Shown here one piece after another: positions 1 to 9,069 of a DNA stretch of 21,949 nucleotides. The position numbers were made by a program, and so were the translations under genes. Source of the DNA: Hyphochytrium catenoides (taxonomy: Eukaryota; Sar; Hyphochytriomycetes; Hyphochytriales; Hyphochytriaceae); the NCBI GenBank assembly GCA_900088475.1, contig FLMG01003383.1, positions 5,898-27,846 on the forward strand, read 5' to 3'. Below the pieces are notes generated by a model. That model had not been told where the DNA came from and did not search any database. It saw only the letters and a list, made by a program, of their open reading frames with translations. How positions within the stretch are numbered: position 1 is the first letter of the stretch; every line of letters starts with the position of its first letter.

Positions 1-1110
1 GCTGGGAGGGTATCCGAGCGCTCCGGTTATAGTCATCCGCAGTACCACAGATGTGGGGGCTATCGCTAAACTTGACCTTCTTTTTACCGATGAGTCCAGA
101 ACTTGCAGTTTCCTTGACTCTGTCATTTACAGACGAGGGCGCACGCTTCCTCTTACGCAAGCAGCTGGTCCCTTTGGTCTCAAGCGAACCGCTGCTTCCT
201 TGGCCCTCAAGCTCCAGGTCTATCCGGGGGAAATATTCCGCCATTTGATTTGCCAAATGCAGCTTTAAAACACGGACAAAGCGAAGTATTTTTTCGGAGT
301 CTGCAACCAGGCGTAAGGCATTCACGATATCCAAGCTGTATGTCCGCTCCTGCGCCATGGCTTTCTTCATCATAATATGCCTTTCAAGCACTCTAATCTC
401 AGCCAAAGCCCGATCGAACCTTGCCTGTATACTGTCCTGTGATGCATCTGTCTTCAAGTTAGCCGTCGCTAACCCTGCTCTGAGCTGGTTGCTTCCATCG
501 ACAGCTAGAGTTGAAGCCATAACTTCTCCTTGGGCTAACGCGGACGAGGTTTCTGATGGGCCTTCGTAAGAGTTCATGCCCTCACCACAATAGCCTGTGA
601 CTGAATCGTATCCATGAGCTCCAGAGACTCCAAATGTCCAATACACAGTTCCAGCTTCCGACTCTTCTTTTAGCGAGACAGCGGGCAGAAGCCCCGATAA
701 GCGCTGACTTCCACCACTTTGCACCCTCCCGCGGACCCAGAGCACCCTACTTGAGCCTTGTTCACCTCCTGATTAGGCCAATGGTCGTAGGAGGAGAAAT
801 AGCCCCTATGTGTCTTTTTGTTACAGGGCTGCTGCTGGGTCAACTTGAGAAGTGAGCTGGCTTCAACAAGTCACAAGTGAGCATCTTCTCCAGCGGCGCT
901 CTTCCTTTCTCCCCTTCCCTGGCTCGACTCATTTGGCGCTAGCCACGTTCATGTCACTTTCTCCATTAGCTCGACACCAGGTAGTTCTCCCTCCTACAAT
1001 GTCCCTTTGTGCATCATATCTCGCTTCCTACTGTCACTCTTGGGCTGCATCATGCTCTCTGTCCAGCTAAACTTATACGGCTTTGTGGTGTGACCACCGT
1101 GCGAAGCCAT
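1..1110 (-). CDS. Unidentified, probably nuclear protein; three 5' exons, C-terminus off the left edge
   Basis: Exons read on the minus strand are 1110-998, 805-751 and 703-1, with phases that fit (introns 192 and 47 nt, both GT-AG). They give at least 290 residues, beginning MASHGGHTTKPYKF. An ATG at 1182 in the same frame is an alternative start. The last exon is open for 703 nt to the window edge. Residues about 145-216 are charged and heptad-like, suggesting helix or coiled coil. They are followed by a basic cluster RKRKR (239-243) and by GKKKVKFSDSP (262-272), which holds a KVKF string matching the RVxF-type PP1-docking consensus. Nuclear location and PP1 binding are inferences from these short motifs only. 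I do not recognise the family. The gene is divergent from RAD51B. The first intron join is less certain than the second. Confidence 0.6.
806..997 (-). promoter_or_regulatory. E2F-like octamer in intron 1 of the left-edge gene
   Basis: TTTGGCGC at 932-939 matches the E2F/DP consensus TTTSSCGC exactly. It sits in the proposed first intron of the left gene, about 0.7 kb upstream of the RAD51B start. E2F control of DNA-repair genes is known in plants and animals. A single octamer occurs often by chance, so a function is only a suggestion. Confidence 0.15.
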
Positions 1111-1652
1111 TGATGACTGACTGTGGTCAACACCTGACAGCAAGGCAGGAAAAAAGAATATATTCGAGGCAAGTGGCGACATGTGGGGAAACCTTCATCG
1201 CATGAACCTTTCCTTTCCGATAATTTGGGCGGTTCCTGAGTTATTCCCTTCCTTTGGGAAAGTTCTCAAATCTTCATTCCTACCCTCAAAGTTTCTGAGA
1301 AAGGAAGTCAGAAGAGTCCGGGGTTTATTCTGATAAGCTTGATAATCACAAATCAGTTACCATCACCTACACTTTACTACAGTAAAAAGTTCACCCAGGT
1401 ACAACCAGTTCCCGCCAACCTTCGAAATTTGATAAAAGAAAGTTCGTGATGAAGTTTCTTCTGAAGCCTTATTTAGGTCGCGTGATTTAGATTTTTATCG
1501 GGAAGTTGGCGATGACAGTCTTTAACTGGGAATTGTGACGAGGAAGATCGAAGCTGCTTTGGCAAGGAGAAAACGGGCGCCACATTTGATTTGCTCTGAC
1601 AGTCTTTGCCTTCAGCACGTGTCGTCTCAACGTTGTGGCTGAAAAGCGTGAA
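1111..1652. promoter_or_regulatory. Divergent intergenic region between the left-edge gene and RAD51B
   Basis: About 540 nt separate the two divergent start codons (1110 on minus, 1653 on plus). It must hold both 5' leaders and probably a shared promoter. I see no convincing open frame here apart from the short extension to the ATG at 1182 on the minus strand. No TATA box or other core element could be assigned with confidence. Confidence 0.4.
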
Positions 1653-3720
1653 ATGGCAGCCTTTAGGAAGCTAAGGAGAGTGCCAGGCCTTCCACAGGAA
1701 GTAGTGGGAAAGCTGGCATTTCAGGGCGTTATCTACTTCAAGGTAGTCTTGCCTGTTCAATGTCATACTTGGCGCGACGCTAAGTGGTTTTTAGGACATA
1801 TTAAAGAAATCGGACTTCGAGCTTAGCCGGATGCTAGATTTGAACATATCTGAAGTGAAGGTAGGAGTAGCGGCTGCAGCAGGGAAAGGACAGCATGTCT
1901 GATTAGCAAATGCTAGGAGCTTATGCATGTCATTTACGGGGCCGTTGCACCAGTGTACGAGACGGTAAGCCCCACTATGCACTCTCCTGTGCGTGAATCA
2001 GGCACTGACCAGATTTTAAGGCCTATGAGAAGTACTTGATGAGATCAGAGATGGCGACGGGACATCTTACAGGTCTGGAAACCCTAGACGACTCTCTTCG
2101 TGGCGGTATACCAGCGGGATCCATAACTGAGGTAATCTTTGCTCCCTTGCTTATCTACCTTGGCTTTCCCTGATACGCGGGGGTTCGCAGTTGGTTGGAG
2201 CCGCGGGAGCAGGAAAGACGCAGTTTTGCCTAATGATGAGTGCCTTTGTCGCCCTCCGAAGTCTCGATGAAGAGAAAAGCCAAGCAGTCCTCTACTTTGA
2301 CACTGAGAAGAAGTTTAGTGCTGCAAGGTATATTCTGTCCTTAGGTTCAATGGATATGGGTTGGTTATTCTTTGCTCAGACTTTTTAATTGGCAGATTCA
2401 TGGAGATTATGCGATGCAAACATGGACTTTCGAACAGAGAACAAGTTGAGAAAATGTGCCGAGAAGTCCGCGTCGTCCAAGTCGATGCGGCCAGTGACCT
2501 CATTGATCAGTAAGGAAGTCTCGTCAATCTATAGATGATTCCACCACTCTTGCTGACCTTCCCGCCCGAAGTATCAGTCAAATCGAGACTACAATTATTG
2601 ACAGCAATATCAAGCTTATCGTTCTCGACTCTATAGCTGTCGTGCTGAGAAAGGTGAATTATAACTTCTATATCTTGGAGCCTGGTGCTTACGTAACACC
2701 TTGTCTATAATAGGAGTTTGGCAACGATACTTTGTTGGAACGGCAGGAGTTGATGAACAAGATTGCCAGCAGCCTGAAGTAGGTAGCTGGAGGCAGGAAT
2801 GAGAAGTTGAAATGCGGGGGCTAAATAATGGGTCGAACCTCTCAATTTAATGTGCTCCTTGTCAGGTGTGTCGCTGAGACTTTCAAAATACCGGTGCTGG
2901 TCACCAACCAAGTGACCACCAAGCCGTCAGAAGGTGAGCTTTTTACTTGAGGAGGATCTAGTGCCCGAAAGTGGATAGAAGAAGAACTAGTTAGATGTTT
3001 AGAGTTGACAGAATTCCGTAGAAAAAGCAGCCCAAGGAGGGAGGATCACTTCGGTCAGTAGCTAATAGTGACTACATGGCAGGCATAGACTCAAGCTCAT
3101 CTGTATTAAGCCCTGCCCTCGGCAACTCGTGGTCCCACTTCGTCAACACAAGGGTAAGTAGGCGTTGGTCGATCTGAAGAAGAGAAATGGCGATGAGGCT
3201 TACAAGGTTGCTCATCTGCGGTTCTAGATCGTTCTAGAGGATTTCCTTGAGTACAGACGAATGAGGGTAGAGAAGTCGCCAGTTTCGGCGAAGACGAGGA
3301 TCTACTTTCGAATCCAGGTATGATGAAGCAGATGTTACATACTGCTCCGACGGAGTGCGTTGCGATTTAGATAATCTGACAGCGCTGATCAGGCCAACGG
3401 CTTGGTACAGATTCAGCCACCTGCCCTTGATAGACACAAAGGTTCGGGAATATCATCTGTTGCTCGTCTGGACAAGGTGACAGGTACGACGGGAGCGTCA
3501 TAGACTGCCGCCCGAACCGCCTTCTAAGTGCTCCCCAGCTTCGTCCAATCCACGCTGGAATGTTGCTAAGGAGATACCCAACGAGAACATTAACCCACAA
3601 CGACGCGAAAGTATGACGGGAGCCCTGGGCTCGGAGAACGCCTCTCCTAGCGCTATTCAGCCGTGGATGTCGAAGGCTGGGCCTCCTCGGCCGACCCGTT
3701 CGGCTCTCCAGACTATGTAA
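1653..3720 (+). CDS. RAD51B: RAD51B-type RecA/RAD51 paralogue, homologous recombination
   Basis: Thirteen exons: 1653-1742, 1795-1860, 1907-1964, 2013-2131, 2191-2327, 2396-2509, 2572-2653, 2714-2778, 2866-2933, 3083-3153, 3228-3317, 3393-3476, 3529-3720. They give 411 residues with all phases consistent. The N-terminus (MAAFRKLRRVPGLPQEVV) resembles the small helical domain of RAD51B. Walker A is GAAGAGKT (114-121), followed by QFCLMMS, a RAD51B signature. FDTEKKFSAAR is the RecA-core strand, KLIVLDS (209-215) is Walker B, and VLVTNQVTT and ALGNSWSHFVNTR are conserved RAD51B blocks. In known systems RAD51B acts in the BCDX2 complex with RAD51C, RAD51D and XRCC2, loading RAD51 on single-stranded DNA in the nucleus. 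The last exon adds 63 Ser/Pro-rich residues (349-411) beyond the usual end of about 350. XRCC3 or RAD51 are less likely, given the blocks named. Confidence 0.93.
3529..3720 (+). other. Last RAD51B exon coding a lineage-specific C-terminal tail
   Basis: The conserved core ends near 3476. Reading on without splicing stops at a TAG at 3501. A 52-nt GT-AG intron (3477-3528, polypyrimidine before TTCTAAG) instead joins in phase to a 63-residue exon ending in TAA at 3718-3720. The tail contains KEIPNENINPQRRES and PWMSKAGPPRPTRSA. Its intron length matches neighbouring RAD51B introns (46-149 nt). Both endings remain possible and the spliced one looks better. Confidence 0.6.
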
Positions 3721-3838
3721 AGAGCGTTCGAGGGTGAGTGCCCAGTCAGCAATAAAGAGAAAGAGGCTCGTGGGGTCTGAAAACGAAGGAAAACAAACTA
3801 GCTGGCTCTTTGAAGGATAAGCGGATGTAACATGGTGG

Positions 3839-6800
3839 TCAAAGGGCAATTGAGGATAGACAACGACGAAAGGTGAATGTGCAAAAAGACCATTGATAAG
3901 AAGAACCCCTCCTTCTCACCTTATTTTTCTGCAGGGATCTCCTTCTGTCAAGCCGCCACCGCAGATGGTCCTAAAGATCCGATGTGACTGACGTGAATGG
4001 AACTGCAAGCGGTAATCAACTCACCTGCATGTAGTTGGCCATCATCTTTGAGGACTGCAGAAGAGACCGAAATCTGCTCCCTTCAATCTTGATCAAGGTG
4101 CTCGGTTTGAGGCATTTGACAGTAGCTCCCCGCTATTTCACCGCAAGGTAGGAGGGTTGTCCAGCACAAAGAAGCCCGCAGGGAGAGTTTTAGCTGCTAT
4201 GATGACATGAGAAGAACCTCCTTTCTTTCTTACCTCGGCTGGTAAGGGGCAGTCTGTGAGGAGTCCTGAGACACCAAGAGGAAAGTACTCACCAGGAACC
4301 AGACGGTCGACTACCTGCACAAGTTAACAAGCTCTTTAGAAACAGAAGACCAACCGAAGAATAACAGACTGTTAACGAGCGTTAGCCTAGCTGCTGCGAC
4401 TATGCGCTCTAGAAAAACACTAGGCTGCCTTGGTAAATTCGGGCTTCGTGTGCAAGATGCACAGTCTCAGTGCTTGTTACCTTTCCTTTAGTGGTAACTT
4501 CAAGCTCCCCATCCACTACGACATAAAAGTAGTCATTTAACTCTCCTTCTTTGACAATAACGTCTCCCGCCTCACACCTAACAGAGAGATGTTAAGAGGC
4601 TGGAAGCTTGGATGGTAGTGACCGTTCTTGCCCATCGGCGAACAGCTCGTCATCTCTCCGATAAATCTGTATCACCCTCACAATCACCATCATGCTGGAC
4701 TACATCTTCCATCAACCTTGCTGTTCTTTTGACAAAGCTTTTTGAGAGATTTGTAGGTTTACCTGACTTCAGAGAGATCAGTGGCATCCTTGATGAGGGA
4801 GAGGAGGTGGCCGATGACCCGTTGGGTAGCGACTATACTTATACTCTCATTCACATTACTGAAGACGTCTGTGAGCTTGGCAAAGTCGCCCGGTAGCAGC
4901 CTCAGTAACTGGAGCCAGAGCCAATAATTAGCAGTGGATTCCTCAACATCCCGATGAACGCGGGTTACCAGCACCAGACATGGGAAGAATCATGAGTTAT
5001 ACCTTGCAAGTAGGAGAGCTGCAAAAGTAAGATGCCATCCTGGGTGCTACTTCTCCATCCGCGGTCAGTATCTCTAGTTCCCCGAAATGCGTCCCCTACA
5101 GTCAGAGATTAGTCCAGGCGAGCCTTGATAAAAGAGTCCACCTACTCCTTCATTCACCCCATCCTACCGGCAAGATCTTGGCTACCAAGGTCACCGAATT
5201 CTCCTCGTCCAACTTCAAGGGGTTTTTAGCTAACACCATAACCTGCCCAAAGTAGACGTCGGAGACCAAAACGAATGGCAGTCAAATGAAGAGGATGGGA
5301 ATAGATGTCAGTGTGGCATATCTCGCTGGCCACCAATGGTGACTTACCTCTCCATCAAGAAGAATGTATACTGCGTCACTCCTCTCGCCTTCTTCAATGA
5401 TCAAATCATACTCTTTACGTTCATACGAGGGCAAGCTGGAAATCGCTTGCCTTATGTTGTCATACTAGAGAAACAGCGTGCGGTGTGAGCATTTTGGGCA
5501 TTCGACATGAACTGAACGGTTTATACATGTGGTAAGGAATGACTAGACAATCCATAGGGAATGACATGACTAGAGAGTCTATAGGAATTGACCCTTACCT
5601 TGATGGCGTTATCGCTTACATCAGGGTCACCGCTAGCTGCACTTAACATTTCTCCAGCTTCCTCGTCACTGAGATCCTCACTGCAGAAGGAGAAGATGTC
5701 ATTTCTGTCGCGCTCTCTCAACGGTTGACAAGGAGAAAGAACCCGGCGGAGGAGCACCAGTCTGGCTGGGGGAGAGAGTGGCAAAGAGACGTTCGAGTTA
5801 CTCACCCTAGCCCAGATGCAACCCTTTTAAGGTCTTCTGCAGTAATGAATCCTTTACTACTTAGGTCAAAGACATTCAGGGCAAATAGGGTCGCATTTGC
5901 CTTATCTACAGCGTTCTCTCTATATGTCAGCCAGTTAGAGCGCCGGAAATCACGAGACAAAGGAGGAAACGAGACTATTACAGCTTGCGAGATACGTGGA
6001 CTCATCGCTCTCCATCCACATACAAAAAAGGCATTGGTTCCTTACTTATCAGCCGACATCCCCCATGCAAAGTTCTGCAAGCGAGTAAGCGTGCGTCTCA
6101 GTTTCAGCTCCGCAACCACGTCCCTGAAGCCTTTGCCGTCCGCATTGGCAGCACCGACTAATACCGCCAGAATAGAGGCCTGAAGCCTCCGCCTGCCTCG
6201 CTGAAACCTTCTGAGCGATTCTGACACATCCTGGTGCGGTCATACGAGGGTCAGACAGTATTTCTCCCACTTCATTGCGTGCCTACTAACAGGAAGGGGC
6301 TCTCCTGGTAGCTCTGAGTCCGCTGCCAGCCATGGGTGACGTAATGCTTCCTCAGCCGTCAGCCTCGTATCAGGCGAATCTGCATGGATAGTCAATAGTG
6401 TACTCAAGATGACTGAAGTCACGGTGTGTAGATGTGCGTCAGAAACTGTCGCACAGATTGAGAAAGATCCCTAATACATTACACGTAGAACAGAAGCTGG
6501 GGCATCCAAGTTGAATGCCTGAACATACCGGTGATTAGCCTTGAAATGAGATCTTTGGCTTCGGCGCTGATATGATTCCAGACAGGCTCATCGAACGTCC
6601 AGTTGCTAGCTTTGATTTGCTCTACAAACTGCAAGTTGAGAGGCAAAAAGACGTCGTAAAATAACTCGTACATGCCCCTAAAAGCAGAGGATAACCCTAT
6701 ACCTGGTCATCGTCATACTTGTTAGTGGGATCAAAGGGATGGTAGCCCGCCAGCAGTATGTACATTGTGACACCAAAGGCCCACCTTCCTCATGGTAGGA

Positions 6801-8259
6801 GAAGCAGAAAGTATAATGAGAACGGGGGGAACGGCCGGTACCATGATTTCGAACAAAGACGAGGAGAAAAGAGGGAGGGAGCAGGAAGAGATAGGAAGTT
6901 GAAGATATAGCCAAGCAAAAGAGCCTCGGCGTAGTGCCCTTACATGTCCGCAGGTAACCCTATTGCCTTGCTTCCATTATAGTACTCGGGTGCCGTATAG
7001 GATGGCGTTCCTTTGCTAGGCCAAGGTTGATCACCTGCGCGAAAGGAGATTCCAAAGTCTACCAGGCTGAGTTTTTTATTCTCATCCACCTACGAGATGG
7101 TAGTGCAATTGTTGGGCAGACGCCATCACAAGTCAGCGTCAATACGCAGTAGGAAGCCAACCAAACTGATATACCAGAGTATTTTCTGGCTTTAGATCCC
7201 CGTGTACGATACCTTTCCGATGCAGATGCAGTAAGGCGCTACACAGCTGACGCAGAATGCCTGCTGCCTGTCGAGACAGTCACAAAGGGAGAAACTCCTT
7301 TACTACGGTGCACAGCACTATTCGTAAGCACATCAGTAGGAGCTTACATCGCGCTCAGAGTAATGTCCGTCCCTAGCTAAGCAATCTAAAAGATCTATTC
7401 CTGGAACTAGTTCCTAAACAATGACAAAGAGAAGCATGTTATATAGGTATATGCGAAACGGGGGACTTGGAGACAGAGGGAGAGGCTGAAGCATCTCGGA
7501 CTTATATTCATAGACGAGATTGCAAGAAGCAAGGCAGGACTACACCGCACCCGCAAAACAGGCGTCAGTTTCCTTCCTGCCTCCCTTGCCTACCTGCACT
7601 ATATACCAATGTGTATCTGTGGCCAAAACATCAATCAGGGAAGGGATATTTGGGTGCTGTCCGGCAATTTTTAGGACGTCGACTTCACCCCAAAAGACGC
7701 TGATGACAGACAGCGCGCGCGCGAGAGAGAGAGAGAGAGAGAAGGAGAGAGAGAGAGAAGGAGAGAGAGATGCCATGAATAGGGGCTTTAACGCCGGAAG
7801 AAACACAGTCACCAACCGGGCATGGATATTTGTTTTGTCCATCTCCTTGATGGCCACCATTTGACCCGTTTTTCTGTCCTTTGCCTTCAGGACTTTCCCA
7901 TATCCTCCTGACCCTGCAGGTCAATGGGGAAGGTTAGTTTTCCATGCAAATTCAAGGAACTTTGGCAACACCTAATGGGGCTTTAGATAGCTCTCCATCA
8001 CGCTTTATGTTCAGTCGTGTTCACCTAGCTGCCCAGGCTCCACGAGGTAGAACTCCTCTATCGACTTAGCCTTTCGCGGGAAGGTGATGCCAGCGCTAGG
8101 GCTGCACTGTGGTAGGTTGGCGATGGAGCCACTTTCGTCCTCCTGCAGGCCGCACAGGCCAAGCAAAGACACCAAGCCCGTGGCTAAGACTGGACTTAAC
8201 CATCCTCTGAGGGAGATAAGGTGTGAGATCATAAGAAAGGTAGCGGAAAGGTGGTGCAT
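3839..8259 (-). CDS. CDPK-like protein kinase with EF-hands and two C-terminal cyclic-nucleotide-binding domains
   Basis: Proposed exons, 5' to 3': 8259-8025, 7913-7817, 7699-7594, 7413-7348, 7267-7175, 7089-6944, 6784-6703, 6628-6529, 6379-6291, 6230-6046, 5919-5806, 5680-5599, 5464-5348, 5242-5168, 5095-5003, 4908-4763, 4577-4481, 4314-4234, 4132-4025, 3970-3839. They give 747 residues with every phase fitting. Kinase: G-loop LGSGGYGKV (78-86), VAIK Lys101, catalytic loop VHGDLKPEN (189-197), DFG 210-212, TAPE 231-234, RHPWL at the end. The HRD arginine is Gly191, so it is a non-RD kinase. A basic junction ([13 protein letters not shown]) precedes a good EF-hand loop (418-429, [12 protein letters not shown]) and a degenerate second one (about 439-470). 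cNBD1 (about 470-580) has FGEL (533-536) and APRMA with Arg548. cNBD2 (about 610-705) has a decayed cassette. The role suggested is Ca2+/cyclic-nucleotide-regulated Ser/Thr phosphorylation. The N-terminal start and the last exon are the weakest parts. Confidence 0.88.
7713..7770. repeat. GC/GA microsatellite inside a kinase intron
   Basis: A short (GC)n run (7713-7721) is followed by an imperfect (GA)n tract interrupted twice by GGA. On the transcribed minus strand it reads as a long CT tract lying about 15-70 nt upstream of the acceptor at 7700. It probably serves as, or expands, the polypyrimidine tract of that intron (7700-7816). Confidence 0.85.
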
Positions 8260-8392
8260 AGCACGAACAACGACCTAGAAACGGGGAAAGCAATTCTAGA
8301 GGTAACGGTAGGGGACATTGAGCAACGCACTTCGCTGGAAGGCCAAAGGTGCAGCGCCAGAATGACTATGAGGACGTTCCCTTTGCGTCTAC

Positions 8393-8594
8393 CTCTGATG
8401 CTGAAACCGGTAGTTTGCCAGGCAAGAAGTTGAAAGATGCGGCTCTCGAGGGCTAGGCTTCCCAAATGCCCTTCGAAGAAGAGTAGAGTGCCCTGAAGAA
8501 GACACCCATCGTCGACCTCTAGCCCTTGCGATGGCTTGCAACATCGTCTCCCACCCCCGATCTCCCAGCCACTTGATGGTCGTTCAACTACTAT
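8393..8594 (-). CDS. Possible extra 5' exon of the kinase gene
   Basis: The frame is open from an AGCAG acceptor at 8594 to a GTAGAC donor after 8393 (67 codons plus one base). The phase matches an alternative acceptor at 8204, which would join it to the first kinase exon in frame (GFSIR then GWLSP). No start codon lies in this exon, so a further 5' exon would be needed. If it is not used, the kinase starts at the ATG at 8259. I cannot choose between the two from sequence alone. Confidence 0.25.
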
Positions 8595-9069
8595 CTGCTT
8601 GACATTTCATCCATGCAGCAGGACGACATCTCCATAGCCTAGCGTGGTGCTGCCTATCAGGAGACGGACGACCATGGACGAGATGGGAAGGACCAAAGGC
8701 AGAAGTTGTTCGAGGTGTGGCGGTTGCTATAGGATGTCGAGGCGATGGGCAAGAATCCCAAATCGAAGATAGAGATCGCCAGACCACTGATGATGGTTCG
8801 CAGAGACTGACAGGTGTCAGACAGAGTGGCGACGAGAGAGAGAGAAAAAGGTAGGTTGTTGAAGTGCTGTGATTAGACAGAGGCTACAAGAGAGACGCTG
8901 CGAGTGGAAGACAGAAAAAGGGAAAGTAAGCAAGCCTCTTTGCAAAATACCTTGGGAATTCTTCCTAGAAGGAAAGCTATAGATTGCTCCTGATACTATA
9001 ACCTGTAAGATCATTGAAATGTTTCAGCTGGAAAGAAATGCCATATTATTCACTAGTTACAAACGGCGG
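8595..9069. other. Intergenic region between the SET/MYND gene 3' end and the kinase 5' region
   Basis: No family could be recognised here. It must carry the 3' UTR of the SET/MYND gene and the promoter and leader of the kinase, since both are on the minus strand. A short GA-rich run lies at about 8833-8850. Short open frames exist on the minus strand but carry no conserved motif, and I assign none. Confidence 0.4.

Noticed and set aside
3367-3849. 160-codon minus-strand open frame between the kinase and RAD51B ends, considered as a kinase C-terminal extension.
   Set aside because: It is antisense to the last two RAD51B exons, whose plus-strand reading is more protein-like and joins by a well-sized intron. 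The kinase already has a stop at 3839.
5003-5095. Apparent one-base frameshift in the cNBD1 FGEL motif (GDAFRG versus FGELEIL).
   Set aside because: Placing the acceptor one base differently, as phase requires, gives [10 protein letters not shown] directly, so no frameshift is needed.
7520-7864. Open frames through the GA repeat on both strands (plus 114 codons, minus 106 codons).
   Set aside because: They arise from the stop-free dinucleotide repeat. The minus frame merges a kinase exon, an intron and the next exon.
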